A stretch of 64,000 bases of DNA from Maratus speciosus (GCA_963932465.1 OZ010800.1:35950352-36014351), one strand, 5' to 3'; positions 34,462-46,032 are shown, counted from the stretch's first letter. Program-made: numbers and translations. The notes: generated by a model from the letters alone, not told the origin.

Positions 34462-34788
34462 GAATGACATTTTCAAAGGACTCTTTAATGGGATTGGAAT
34501 TTTCTGGCCGGACTTGTGACGGAAGGCCTGTTATGGGTATTGCGAATAAAGCAATGGCTACAACGTTGGTGGCGATTCCAGAACTGATTCTTGATGTGCC
34601 TGACGAATGGACACTTGAAGAAGCTGCTAGTGTGCCAGTTGCATACGGAACAGCATACTATGCCTTGATAGATAGAGCAAGGCTGGAAAAGGGACAAAGA
34701 ATACTGATACACGCTGGAAGTGGTGGAGTTGGCCAAGCAGCGATTGCCATAGCAATTCACATGGGATGTGAGGTTTTTACCTCTGTTG
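34462..34788 (+). CDS. FASN: Fatty acid synthase exon: enoyl reductase core with NADPH-binding motif
   Basis: A 327-bp exon that joins in frame to 28947-29147 and leaves in phase 1 before GTCAGT. It encodes LMGLEFSGRTCDGRPVMG, DVPDEWTLEEAASVPVAYGTA and the Rossmann glycine motif HAGSGGVGQAAIAIA, diagnostic of the animal FASN enoyl reductase. Residues expected next in the family are not found in the remaining 29 kb, so the following intron is very long or the gene is interrupted in this assembly. No frame damage is visible in any of the five exons. Confidence 0.96.
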
Positions 34789-34799
34789 GTCAGTACGAT

Positions 34800-36000
34800 T
34801 TTTTACACTCTTTTATTTAACTCAACTTGGTTTTTGTATGTAAAGATGGAGTTTTGTAACGTGTATGGCGATTTTTAAGCTACTGAACAGGTGAACAGGT
34901 GATTGTTCTGATGGGATACCCAGTAGCAGTGCTACTCCACTCCCTGTTGATGAGTTATTATATATCACATCATTGAAGAACAATAAAAATAAAGTCTAGC
35001 CATAGCATAACAGATGTGCTCTAATTAAATTAAGATAGGATAAAGTAAAAAATGCGTTTATAGAGAAAATAAAGCGAACAGATATAGGAAAGGCTAGAAA
35101 TTTCGGAATAGTTAATACGAGATAAGGAGGCGGAGCTACTTGGAAAATCCAAGCGAAAGAGATATAATTTCGGATTGTGTAATCCGAGAGAAGGAGGCGG
35201 ATCTTATTAGGTTTAAGATACTTTTTGATATGCTAGAATTATAAAAATTACGTTCGCAGGTATGTTTCCGGTCACAATACAAACTTTTAATAATTTTAGA
35301 ATTTAATTACAAATTATTACATTGATTTTAAGGAATTTTTCCGTTAGATAGCCACATGTGATAAATTGCTAAAAATTATCTTTAAATCGTACAATTGCAT
35401 ACGAGTTGAAAGAACAGTGGATTTAATGATACGCTGATAAACGGCCGCCAAAATAGGCTGGATGGCTATAAAACTACAAAAACAAAACCTTTTAAAGACT
35501 AAATAAATAAATAAATAAATAAATAATGAAGAGTGTAATATTTTTAAAAAATATGCTTTTATCAATTAATAATTCATAATTAATTAATTTACGTTTGTAC
35601 GCAGTGAAATCAATTTAGAAATTTTAAAAAGATAATATAAATAAGGTTTCATTTTTTTCTATTACTCTATCTTAAATAAAAAACAGAGCATAAATGATAT
35701 ATATACTAGAAAGGTAGCCCGTCAAAAAGGCGGAAAATTTTATCTAAAAATATGTACAACACATGTGCAGTTTTTCTCGCTTGTTCCGCAGTGATAGATG
35801 AAAATAACACATTTTAAAAACAAAACACATTTATGGGAAACTATGTACTGTAGAAGACCATTAAACCGCATAACTTGGTTCCAAGTGTTGTGCGGATTTG
35901 AGACCTTTGCGTATTACAGGTCATGTCTATTCAATCTTTGTCTAAATATTTTTTCTATTTATATTTTGGACATTTTAGATTTATAATTCTTAAAAATAAA
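34800..36000. other. Start of the terminal long intron
   Basis: No gene. Two ~66-bp units containing AATTTCGGA...GAGA(T/G)AAGGAGGCGGA occur near 35097 and 35165. An (AAAT)n microsatellite lies at about 35497-35526. The bases near 34950-35030 (GAACAATAAAAATAAAGTC) resemble an LTR end, but no partner copy is present. Confidence 0.4.
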
Positions 36001-36005
36001 TAAAT

Positions 36006-36608
36006 AAACAAAAACCTGATTCGAAGAACAAATTAAAAAAACAAAATTTATTTCCTACATTGTTTAAGCACAAGAAGGGACAGATATTAAGATATTTCAT
36101 TCAATTCGTTCTACATTTAATGTTAAATTTTTGTAACAAATAAGTTAAACCAATTGAACATTAAACAATAAAAATAAAATTCATGCAACATGATACTTTA
36201 AACACCCTAAAAACTTAGATTCCGTTCAAATGAAATCGATATATATCTTAGACCTTTCCCATTTTTCAGTTGTAAATATTTGTATAGTAGATGATGTATT
36301 ATTTTTATGATAAATGTACATAAAATGATAAGATACATGCAAAATACAAAACTTTAAAAAAGTCTAAGATTTATGACGATTTCATTTGAACGGAATGTAA
36401 GTTTTTAGGGTGTTTAAAGTATCATGTTGCATGAATTTTATTTTTATTTTTTAATGTTCAATTGGTTTAACTTATTTGTTACAAAAATTTAACATTCAAT
36501 GTAGAACGAATTGAATGAAATATCTTAATATCTGTCCCTTTTTGTGCTTAAACAATGTAGGAAATAAATTTTGTGTTTTTAATTTGTTCTTCAAATTAGG
36601 TTTTGTTT
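36006..36608. repeat. Palindromic foldback element P1
   Basis: Left and right halves are reverse complements over most of ~600 bp. The left starts AAACAAAAACCTGATTCGAAG and the right ends ...AATTAGGTTTTGTTT. Internal matches include AAGGGACAGATATTAAGATA and TTCATTCAATTCGTTCTACA. It belongs to the same family as P3, whose ends are nearly identical. It is non-coding. Confidence 0.85.
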
Positions 36609-36612
36609 AAAA

Positions 36613-38391
36613 TGTCAAGTTTTTAATACCTACTGCATTCAGACGAACACATTTCAGAATTAATGGGGGGGTACGATCATCAGGATTTGATTCATGCGGT
36701 ATCGTATCACAATTTGTGATGCAATTTACCTATGTATAATTCAAAATGTTTCATCAGTGCAGTAATGCAAGTTGCTGTACTTTAGGCAAAAACTTCCAAT
36801 CTGAACGTAAAAAATCTGTTTGAAAATGTCATTTTTATTTCTACTATGACGCCATATTCAACTTCTTTTTAATTCTTTAATTCTAAAAAAAAAAAAAACT
36901 ATTTCAGTAATTTTTCACGCGAAAATCATTCAGCTAAAAATAGACAAATTATTATTACGGCTTTTGAATTATTGGCAACAATGAAGAAAATATGTTAAAT
37001 TTTATTGGAAAAATGCCCGTTGATTCCCAATGAAAAAAGCAAAATTTGGAATTATTAAGAAAAATATTTAAAAAATGTAAATAAAAATTAGCCCATGTTA
37101 CTCTCTGGGTTCTAATTCACCCATATGCAAATGCATTTTATCTTCCGTTTTGACCCTCACGTCAGGAAACATTTTCGCACTTTAAATTTATAATATTATT
37201 AGAATTAGTAGAGAATTAAAAAAAAAAAAAATGAGTGGAATCAGGGACAATAAAGGTAGGAAGAAAAAAATGAAAAAGTTATGAGCTCCATAGGCTTTCT
37301 ATGTTAAATTAACATTGAGAAGTGACACTGGAAATAAATAAAGCGCAATACTTAAATTACATACTTAAATCTATAAGTAGGTAAACAGTATTTTAAAAAT
37401 AATAATAATTTTTTTTTACACATGGCATCAATGCTTTTATTACAATTAGTTTTTGTTGTTGAATTTTATCTTGCAATCTACAAATAGTCATAATTTCTTG
37501 CTAAGTTACGAAATTTTGTTGCTCTAAAAATTTGAAATATTTTTGGCCTAATGTCACGAAAGGTATTTTTTCCTGTGCTCAGTGTCTGAATTTTCTTTGT
37601 TTAGGATTGTGAAACTCAGCGATTTGTTTATCAATAGATGTCTTGTGTCACCCTCTGTTAGTGAAAATCTGTACTAAAGATTTTATGTCTCAGGATGTTA
37701 TAAAAATAATCTTCGCGCAATACTTATTTATTTCCAGTGTCACTTATCAATGTTAATTTAACATAGGAGGAACCTAAGGAACTCATAACTTTTTCATTTT
37801 TTTCTTCCCACCGTTTTGTCCCTGATGCCACAATTTTTTTATTCTTTGCTAATTCTAATAATATTATACATTTAAAGTGTGAAAATGTTTGCCTGACGTC
37901 AGGATCCGAACGGAATGGGCAAATTTTTATTTACATTATTCAAATATTTTTCTTAATAAGTCCAAATTTCGCTTTTTTCATTGAGAATCAGCGGACATTT
38001 TCAATAAAATTTAGCGTTTTTCCTTCATTGTTTTAAATAATTCAAAAGCCGTAATAATAATTCGTCTAATTTCAGTTGAATGATTTTCCCATGAGAAATG
38101 AAACTGAATTAGTTTTTTTTTTTTTTTAAGAATTAAAAAGAAGATGAATATGGCGTCATAGTGGAAATAAAAATGATATTTTCAAACAGATTTTTAAGCT
38201 CAGATTGGAATTTTTTGTCCATACTACAGTAACTTGCATTACTGCACTGGTGAATCATTTTGAATTATACATAAGTAAATTGCATCACAAATTGTGATGC
38301 GATATAGCATAAATAAAAGCCTGATGATGATATCCTCCATTAATTGTGAAATGTGTTCGTCTGAATGCAGTAAATATTACAAAACTTGACA
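36613..38391. repeat. Large palindromic foldback element P2 (1.78 kb)
   Basis: It begins TGTCAAGTTTTT and ends AAAACTTGACA. The arms, about 740 bp (36613-37352) and 680 bp (37714-38391), are reverse complements with moderate divergence. Recurrent paired words include GCATTCAGACGAACACATTTC, ATCACAATTTGTGATGCAATTTAC, TATGACGCCATATTC and TCAATGTTAATTTAACATA. The ~360-bp centre is unpaired. No transposase is encoded. It lies exactly between P1 and P3. Confidence 0.85.
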
Positions 38392-38409
38392 TACTAAACA
38401 AAAACCTAA

Positions 38410-39166
38410 TGTTGTGAAATGACTGTTTTCCTTATAACTATTGCCTGAAGATGGCAGCACCAAAACTGATTTAGACTATATTTACAGTTTGCAGTTCTTT
38501 TAATTTTGAGTTTGTCTTATATCTTTCTTTATACTTTTGTATATGTGTGCAAATTGTATCATTAATGTTTCTTAATTTCTGTTTCAGTGTAGATTTAATA
38601 ATTATTAATATTCTGTTAAATTATTCCTTGATATGTAATAATTGTGTATTATTTAAGATATTATTTTGATTCTTGCCGGTAGATGGCCTGGCGAGCCCAG
38701 GAATCATGTTTTAGAAATGTACGTGTTCTTTTTCTGCAAGCTCGCAGAATGTAGTAGTAAGATGGCGGTTCGGAGAAGTTTGTTTAGAGAATGTAGACAG
38801 TTAAAAATGTGAAGGTGAAAATATACGTGGGGCGAAGTCATGTGTAAATCCCCTCAGTGTAAATAGTAAATACAAAATGTTTGAATATGTGATCGTTTGT
38901 GCATTTATTCGTGACTGTTCGTGTTTATTTCTTCTGAAGTACGAGGCCGGCTACCCACGTAAGACGTAAGTACTATTTTCATTGTCTGATTAATTTTCTT
39001 TATGTACAAGTGGAAGAAGTGATGAAATATTTAAAGTGATATAAAATAGAGAGTTGGCCCATTTTCCCTCAATATAAAACTGGTAGTTTTATCTAGTTTA
39101 AATAAAATGTTTAGAACAGTAGCCTTAGTATAATTTTAAGTTTCGTTTTTCGCTATTGTTCTATTA
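38410..39166 (+). repeat. BEL/Pao 5' LTR
   Basis: Starts TGTTGTGAAATGACTG and ends GTTCTATTA. It differs from the 3' LTR near 38753 (G against A in TTTTAGAAATG) and near 38848 (A against G in TGTAAATCCCC). Near-identity of the LTRs indicates recent integration. Confidence 0.95.
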
Positions 39167-39170
39167 TTAG

Positions 39171-39190
39171 TGGCGCCCGATTACAGGGAC
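39171..39190 (+). promoter_or_regulatory. BEL/Pao primer binding site candidate
   Basis: TGGCGCCCGATTACAGGG four bases after the 5' LTR. TGG followed by a GC-rich run complementary to a tRNA 3' end is standard for minus-strand priming. The TGGCGCCCGA start resembles the complement of animal lysine tRNA, but the following bases do not fit perfectly, so the tRNA is uncertain. Confidence 0.7.
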
Positions 39191-39277
39191 TGGGTTATTC
39201 TATTATTGTTCTTAAGTGTTCTTAGGCTCTCTATGTATTTTTAAGGTACTTTATTTACTGAATTTATTTGTTTATTT

Positions 39278-42200
39278 GTGATATTTTTTATAAAAGATTT
39301 TTTGAAGAGTATTATTTTTTGTATTATTATTATGGAAGCTTTAAAACTCAAAAGAACCGGCGTTCGCTCGTCTTTCACACGCACAGCAAATATTCTGAAA
39401 ACAGAACTTGTAAAGGATGATTGTGACGTAAATTTAATTAAAGATAAATATGCAAAATTACAAAACATACAAGCGGAATTAAATGATTTAGATAATAGAA
39501 TTTTAGATTTGATAACCGCTGATGGGACGGCCGCGGGACAAATTGTTTCCAATGAAATAGAAAACAGAGAAGTTTATTCGGATGATTTCATCACGCTGAC
39601 TCGTCAGTTTAATGAAAAATTTATAATTACAGAGGCGAGGCCAGACGGTGAGTTCAGCGTTACGGGCAATAAGATGAAGTCGTATAAGCTTCCGAAAATA
39701 GAATTAAAGAAATTCGACGGAGAATTAATTAATTGGCTGCCGTTCTGGTCCCAGTTTCAAAAAATTCACGAAGACCCAGATTTGCATGATAGTGATAAAT
39801 TTTCCTATTTAGTACAAAGTATGAAAATAGGGTCACGCGCTAAGGAATTTATCGATAGTTACCCGATTACTTCTGATAATTATAAAAATGCAGTTGCGGC
39901 GCTGACAGAACGTTTTGGGAAGCCCGATTTATTGATTGAAGTTTATGTAAGGGAGTTGATTAAATTAATTATTTCGAATGTAAAAGCTGACAATAGAAAT
40001 AAATTGCCTCTTGATAAGCTGTACGATAAAATTGAAGCCCAGTTGAGGGCTCTAGATTCATTAGGCCTAAAATCGAGTGAAAACACATCATGGTTATATC
40101 CGATGGTTGAGTCTAGCCTAACAGAGGATGTCCTGAAAGCGTGGCAGAGAAGTCCATTTTTCAATCAGCTCGAGGGAATAGATCTCTCTCGCCTCAATAA
40201 TTTAATGAAATTCTTAAAAGCGGAAGTTGAGGGTGAAGAGCGATTAAAACTAGCACGCAGCGGTTTTGAAAATAACAATCGTAGGGAAATATATCATGAA
40301 AAAGTAAGAGGTGAGGTAAGGGATAAATTCAAAAAACACAATATTCCAACTGCATCAAATTTCCTAACGATTAAAGAGCGTTCGTGCATTTTTTGTGATA
40401 AAAACCATGAGAGCAAAAATTGTTACGAAGCCCGTTTATTAACTTTAGAGGAAAAAATCGCTAAAGTTAAAGAGAAGAGGTGTTGTCTAAAATGTTTAGA
40501 ACCTAACCATGTCGCCAAATTTTGTAAGCAATTTGTGCGTTGCTATTCTTGTGGCAGACCTCATTTGATTTCACTTTGCCCAGAAATGCATAAAAAAGGG
40601 GAACCACCGAAGGAAAAGGCGGTAACAGAGCATGCACAAATGACCGCTGCCAGGCAAACTTGCACCGCGGAAGTAGCATTAATGACTTTGCAAGTAAAAG
40701 TCGCGGGTGCGAATAAAGTGAAAAAAGTCAGAGTACTTCTGGATTGCGGTTCGCAAAAGTCATATATTTTAGAGTCTTTGGCAGTCGAGTTGGGTTTACC
40801 AATTGTTTCTAAAGAAAGCATAGCTCATACTTTATTCGGGGGTGCTAGAACTGCTCCGAAATTGCATAACAAATATCGGGTAAAATTATGTTCACTAAAT
40901 CAAAAGAAATATCCAGATTTAGAGTTTGATTTTTTGGACCAAGACGTAATCTGCGGTGACATTCCGCGTTTACCTAGAGGACCAATTTTAAGGGAATTGA
41001 AACGTAATAAAATTTGGTTATCTGATATGGGTGCAGATCATCCTAAAATTGATATGCTTATAGGTAGTGATATATATGGGAAAATTCTCACGGGTCTAGT
41101 TAAGCAATTAAAAGGAGGATTGACCGCAGTTTATACAAAGTTGGGTTGGGCCGTTTGTGGTGCGTTGGATGATTTTTCTCCTCCTAAAGAGCAAGGGTCT
41201 ACAACTTTGTGTACGAATTTGGCTATCAGAGATTTGAAAATTTCCGATCTTTGGGATTTAGAAACAATCGGAATATTAGATACGCCACAAAATTTGACTA
41301 AGGCTGCGGAAGAAGAAATGGCCCGGGAACAATTCTTAGATTCTCTTTCTCGAAACGAAGAGGGTCGTTACTGTGTAGGTTTACCATGGTTGGGAACCAA
41401 TGTAGCGTTACCATCAAATCGTCATGTGGCCGAAAAGAGGCTTTTCAGTGTTTCCCGAAAACTTAAATCTTTGAATAAATTTGAGGAATATAATAGGGTT
41501 TTTGACGAATGGATGGAAGAGGGTGTAATTGAGGTAGTACCAGAGGCAGAACTAGATAGGAAAGGGCATTATCTTCCCCACCACCCAGTGTTTAAACCAG
41601 ATAGTGCCACAACTAAGATAAGACCTGTTTTCGATGCGTCATGCAAAGTGGGTAGAGCTCCCTCTCTCAATGACTGTTTATTTAAGGGACCAAATTTAAT
41701 TGAAGGAGTTCCTGCGATTTTGTTGAGATTTAGGGGGAAATGCATTGGGGTAACTTCCGATGTTAGACGTGCATTTTTGCAAATAGAATTAAGAAAAGAA
41801 GATAGGGATTTTTTGAGATTTTTATGGTGGGAGAGAGAAAATGTTATAAAAGTACTCCGCCATACTAGGGTAGTTTTTGGGGTTACCTCCAGCCCATTTT
41901 TATTAGGAGCGGTTATAAGACACCATTTGTCACAGGTGCCACCCGAAAAGAGGTTTTTGGCTCAGAAACTAGATAAATCTTTATACATAGATAATTGCGT
42001 AACATCCGTTGATAATCAGCAAGAACTCGAAGACTTTATAAAATATTCTACTCAGGTTCTCACCGAAGCGAAGATGGAGCTACGCATGTGGACCTATAAT
42101 TCAGTAGGGACAGATATCGGTGCAATGTCACATGTTTTGGGTACAGAATCCGTGTTAGAGGATCCGGTATCAGTTTTAGGAATTATGTGGGACAGGAACG

Positions 42201-44479
42201 AAGATAACCTGCGTATTAGTATTAAGACTTCACCGATTTCAGAGAATTTGTCAAAAAGAGAGATTTTGTCCGTAACGCAGACTATTTTTGACCCATTAGG
42301 TTTCCTGACACCTGTTTTGTTGACGGCAAAGTTATTGCTTCAGGAAATTTGGACTATAAAAGTAGATTGGGATACCCCTTTACCTGAAGAAATTAAAGTT
42401 AAATTCTTAAAGTGGTATAATAATTTGGGTATACTCACGGATTTGAAATTGCCGCGGCGCATAGGTTTTGGAGATAGGAGTTCCTGGTCACTCCATGTTT
42501 TTTGTGACGCAAGCCAACACGCCTATGCGACCGTTATTTTTTTGAGATGTGAACATAAAGGGGAAATAGTCGTAAGTTTAGTTATGGCTAAAGCGAGAGT
42601 CGCACCATTAAAAAAGGTTACAATCCCGAGACTCGAACTTATGGCGTGTGTTTTAGGGGTGCGTCTTTCTAAATATGCTACAGAAGTTCTTTCTCTACAG
42701 GACTGCCCAAAATATTTTTGGACCGATTCCACCACCGCGTTATCCTGGATTAAAAGAAATGATAGTTGGGGAACTTTCGTGGGCAATCGGGTGAAGGAAA
42801 TTTGCACTGTCACAGAAGTAAATCAGTGGTCTTACGTTCCGAGCCAATTTAATCCGGCAGATTTGCCTTCTCGCGGCTGCTCCCCTCGTCGGTTTATGGA
42901 ATGTAAATGGTGGTATGGGCCTAACTGTCTAAAAGAGCATAGCGACAACTGGCCAAAGCTAGAAATAGAGCCAGATGAGACTTTAGTTTTTTCTGAACGC
43001 ACGAAAGGAGTAACCGTAAATTTAAGTTTAAATATTATAAAGGATCCTAAAGAAATTAAATGGTATGAGAGATTCTCTAAATTTTCAAAGATGATAAAGG
43101 TTTTAAGTTGGGTAAAAAGGTTCATCAGTAATTCTTTAAAACGTAACATTAATAAAGAACCATTTCTATCTGCTTATGAAATTCAAGAAGCTAAAACCAC
43201 ACTTCTTTCACTTGTACAGACGGAGAGTTTCTCAGAGACTGGAGATTCAGTTCATGGTCTCCTGACGGAGAGAGATCAGAGGGGCCTACTTAGAGTAAAG
43301 ACAAAAATTATTGAACGTGATGATCATTACGCTTTTAGATATCCTGTTTTGCTACCTTCCAAACATTATATTGTCCACTGTCTAATACGAGATTATCACT
43401 TGAAAAATTCTCATGCTGGTATTCAAACTCTTATGGTCATATTACGTGAAGAGTATTGGATCATAGCCGCTAGACGAACTATTAGATCAGTAATAAAGAA
43501 ATGCGTACCATGTCAAAGATTTACAGTAAAGCCGCCAACTACCGCACCCATCCAATTGCCATTGGACAGGGTTCGTGATGCCTTTAGTTTTGAAATAACA
43601 GGAATCGATTTATGTGGCCCTCTGATTCTCAAAAATAAAGTAAAAGCGTGGGTAGTTCTTTTTACGTGTGCTGTGTACCGATGTGTACATTTAGAACTTG
43701 TCACTTCTATAAGCACCGAATACTTTATACAAGCTCTTCGTCGATTCATAGCCCGGAGAGGCCGTCCTTCTGTTGTGTACACGGACAACGGCACCAATTT
43801 TGTAGGAACGTCCACGGCATTAAAGAAAATTGACTGGGAGAAGGTAGTCTCTCATGAAACTTTAAATCCCATAAAATGGAAATTTATTCCGCCTACTGCC
43901 GCATGGTGGGGCGGATGGTGGGAGCGACTAATCCGCACCACCAAAAATCTACTTGTCAGAGTGCTAGGGCAAGCCTCAGTAAATTATGAGGAACTGCTTA
44001 CAATTATTTGTGATGTCGAAGACGTTATCAACTGTAGACCTCTCACTTACGTTTCAAACGATACGGAAGATCTTGCACCATTGACTCCGTCGATGTTTTT
44101 ACGCGATCTTCGAACATCAGGTGTAGTGGATTTGGACTTCGTCGATAACAACAAACTGTTTGTTCGCCAACGTCGATGTCAAGAACTTCGTGAACAATTT
44201 CGGATGAGGTTTCGCCAAGAATATCTTAGCCAATTGGCACAAAAACATGGTCAAAAGGACTGTGATATCCACGAAGGTGACATTGTGCTTATCGGTTCAG
44301 AGAACACCAAACGCATCAATTGGCCAATCGCTCGAGTACAAGAACTGTGTACAGGTCGAGACGGACGGGTAAGGGTAGTTAAAGTTAAGACAAAAAATGG
44401 CACATTAGTGCGGCCTGTGCGCAAGCTTTATCCTTTAGAAGTGTGCTCCTGTACTAAAGATACAGAAATTAGTTTTTGA
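39278..44479 (+). CDS. BEL/Pao gag-pol polyprotein
   Basis: 1733 codons without a stop. The second Met at 39332 (MEALKLKRTG) is the more likely start, because the first 18 residues are an odd hydrophobic run. In order: a coiled start; a DUF1759-type gag (~138-290, KLPKIELKKFDGELINWLPF); CCHC knuckles (~370-430); an A17-type protease with LLDCGSQKSYI (~487); the reverse transcriptase (~750-960); RNase H (CDAS, Asp 1077; WTDSTTALSWI); an HHCC zinc domain (~1360-1415); the integrase core with Asp 1444, Asp 1503 and Glu 1549; and a C-terminal DUF5641-like module. The reverse transcriptase box reads Tyr-Ile-Asp-Asn (903-906) instead of Tyr-x-Asp-Asp, which would be expected to impair catalysis. 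Confidence 0.96.
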   Translation: MIFFIKDFLKSIIFCIIIMEALKLKRTGVRSSFTRTANILKTELVKDDCDVNLIKDKYAKLQNIQAELNDLDNRILDLITADGTAAGQIVSNEIENREVYSDDFITLTRQFNEKFIITEARPDGEFSVTGNKMKSYKLPKIELKKFDGELINWLPFWSQFQKIHEDPDLHDSDKFSYLVQSMKIGSRAKEFIDSYPITSDNYKNAVAALTERFGKPDLLIEVYVRELIKLIISNVKADNRNKLPLDKLYDKIEAQLRALDSLGLKSSENTSWLYPMVESSLTEDVLKAWQRSPFFNQLEGIDLSRLNNLMKFLKAEVEGEERLKLARSGFENNNRREIYHEKVRGEVRDKFKKHNIPTASNFLTIKERSCIFCDKNHESKNCYEARLLTLEEKIAKVKEKRCCLKCLEPNHVAKFCKQFVRCYSCGRPHLISLCPEMHKKGEPPKEKAVTEHAQMTAARQTCTAEVALMTLQVKVAGANKVKKVRVLLDCGSQKSYILESLAVELGLPIVSKESIAHTLFGGARTAPKLHNKYRVKLCSLNQKKYPDLEFDFLDQDVICGDIPRLPRGPILRELKRNKIWLSDMGADHPKIDMLIGSDIYGKILTGLVKQLKGGLTAVYTKLGWAVCGALDDFSPPKEQGSTTLCTNLAIRDLKISDLWDLETIGILDTPQNLTKAAEEEMAREQFLDSLSRNEEGRYCVGLPWLGTNVALPSNRHVAEKRLFSVSRKLKSLNKFEEYNRVFDEWMEEGVIEVVPEAELDRKGHYLPHHPVFKPDSATTKIRPVFDASCKVGRAPSLNDCLFKGPNLIEGVPAILLRFRGKCIGVTSDVRRAFLQIELRKEDRDFLRFLWWERENVIKVLRHTRVVFGVTSSPFLLGAVIRHHLSQVPPEKRFLAQKLDKSLYIDNCVTSVDNQQELEDFIKYSTQVLTEAKMELRMWTYNSVGTDIGAMSHVLGTESVLEDPVSVLGIMWDRNEDNLRISIKTSPISENLSKREILSVTQTIFDPLGFLTPVLLTAKLLLQEIWTIKVDWDTPLPEEIKVKFLKWYNNLGILTDLKLPRRIGFGDRSSWSLHVFCDASQHAYATVIFLRCEHKGEIVVSLVMAKARVAPLKKVTIPRLELMACVLGVRLSKYATEVLSLQDCPKYFWTDSTTALSWIKRNDSWGTFVGNRVKEICTVTEVNQWSYVPSQFNPADLPSRGCSPRRFMECKWWYGPNCLKEHSDNWPKLEIEPDETLVFSERTKGVTVNLSLNIIKDPKEIKWYERFSKFSKMIKVLSWVKRFISNSLKRNINKEPFLSAYEIQEAKTTLLSLVQTESFSETGDSVHGLLTERDQRGLLRVKTKIIERDDHYAFRYPVLLPSKHYIVHCLIRDYHLKNSHAGIQTLMVILREEYWIIAARRTIRSVIKKCVPCQRFTVKPPTTAPIQLPLDRVRDAFSFEITGIDLCGPLILKNKVKAWVVLFTCAVYRCVHLELVTSISTEYFIQALRRFIARRGRPSVVYTDNGTNFVGTSTALKKIDWEKVVSHETLNPIKWKFIPPTAAWWGGWWERLIRTTKNLLVRVLGQASVNYEELLTIICDVEDVINCRPLTYVSNDTEDLAPLTPSMFLRDLRTSGVVDLDFVDNNKLFVRQRRCQELREQFRMRFRQEYLSQLAQKHGQKDCDIHEGDIVLIGSENTKRINWPIARVQELCTGRDGRVRVVKVKTKNGTLVRPVRKLYPLEVCSCTKDTEISF

Positions 44480-44509
44480 TTTGACTCTCACCAAATCAAA
44501 AGGTGGGAG

Positions 44510-45266
44510 TGTTGTGAAATGACTGTTTTCCTTATAACTATTGCCTGAAGATGGCAGCACCAAAACTGATTTAGACTATATTTACAGTTTGCAGTTCTTT
44601 TAATTTTGAGTTTGTCTTATATCTTTCTTTATACTTTTGTATATGTGTGCAAATTGTATCATTAATGTTTCTTAATTTCTGTTTCAGTGTAGATTTAATA
44701 ATTATTAATATTCTGTTAAATTATTCCTTGATATGTAATAATTGTGTATTATTTAAGATATTATTTTGATTCTTGCCGGTAGATGGCCTGGCGAGCCCAG
44801 GAATCATGTTTTAAAAATGTACGTGTTCTTTTTCTGCAAGCTCGCAGAATGTAGTAGTAAGATGGCGGTTCGGAGAAGTTTGTTTAGAGAATGTAGACAG
44901 TTAAAAATGTGAAGGTGAAAATATACGTGGGGCGAAGTCATGTGTAAGTCCCCTCAGTGTAAATAGTAAATACAAAATGTTTGAATATGTGATCGTTTGT
45001 GCATTTATTCGTGACTGTTCGTGTTTATTTCTTCTGAAGTACGAGGCCGGCTACCCACGTAAGACGTAAGTACTATTTTCATTGTCTGATTAATTTTCTT
45101 TATGTACAAGTGGAAGAAGTGATGAAATATTTAAAGTGATATAAAATAGAGAGTTGGCCCATTTTCCCTCAATATAAAACTGGTAGTTTTATCTAGTTTA
45201 AATAAAATGTTTAGAACAGTAGCCTTAGTATAATTTTAAGTTTCGTTTTTCGCTATTGTTCTATTA
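44510..45266 (+). repeat. BEL/Pao 3' LTR
   Basis: Begins right after AAAAGGTGGGAG and is the same length as the 5' LTR. The target duplication CCTAA follows it and the P3 sequence resumes immediately. Confidence 0.95.
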
Positions 45267-45777
45267 CCTAATTTGCAGAACAAATTAAAAAAACAAAATT
45301 TATTTTCTAAATTGTATAAGCCCGAGAAGGGACACGTATTAAGATATTTCATTCAATTCGTTCTACATTTAATGTTAAATTTTTGTAACAAATAAGTTAA
45401 ACCAATCGAACTTTAAAAAACTAGAAAAGAGGAATTCTGCTTTTTCAGAATTTAGTGTCGCCCCCAATGAAAAAAAAATAAATGTATGTATAAATACTAC
45501 AAAATATATTTCAATTTTAAGACTTACAGCACACACTTTTATTTTATGTAAAATGACGTCATTCGCATCCGCTTAAAAATTCCACATTTGCGATCCACTC
45601 TTAAACATCTACAGTAAAGTACGCATAGGACGTCACTATTGCGAAATAATATACAAATGCAGCAAAAAGATGCCGTCATTAAAAAAATTCGACAAAAAAA
45701 CGATTATCAAATTATTCATAGGCCTCCATTTGTTTGTAACATTAATATAGATACAATTAAATATATTTTATAACAGT

Positions 45778-46032
45778 CGATTTCAGTCGTGACGTCAGTC
45801 ATGAAGTTTTGGTTGGAAACTGACTCCAAACAAACGGTTGCTATGATGTGTTTTCTATTTTATTTGTATATTATAGTTATATCTATACCTCACATCTAAG
45901 GGTTTTAATACTTGATATGTAGTGGTAAAATTTTCTACAATGTATATTTAAAAAGAAATGACGCATAGCAACTGTTTGTTTTGAGTCAGTTTCCAACCAA
46001 AAAGCCACAACTGACGTCACACTGAAACCATC
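45778..46032. repeat. Small hairpin element inside P3
   Basis: Arms CGTGACGTCAGTCATGAAG...GTTGGAAACTGACTC and GAGTCAGTTTCCAAC...ACTGACGTCAC pair over about 80 bp around a ~90-bp AT-rich loop. A degraded relative of the left arm occurs near 54540-54615, so it is likely a dispersed MITE-like family. Confidence 0.65.

Larger units (their letters stand above)
38410..45266 (+). mobile_element. Young BEL/Pao LTR retrotransposon
   Basis: 6857 bp with 757-bp LTRs (38410-39166 and 44510-45266) that differ at only two positions I could find. A 5-bp target duplication CCTAA is at 38405-38409 and 45267-45271. A primer binding site starts with TGGCGCCCGA at 39171. A polypurine-type tract AAAAGGTGGGAG precedes the 3' LTR. 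One continuous polyprotein frame with gag, protease, reverse transcriptase, RNase H and integrase; no envelope frame is seen. It is in the same orientation as FASN. Confidence 0.97.

Noticed and set aside
38410..45266. Envelope gene making the BEL/Pao element an endogenous retrovirus
   Set aside because: The polyprotein ends 30 bases before the 3' LTR and no further frame lies between, so there is no room for an envelope gene.
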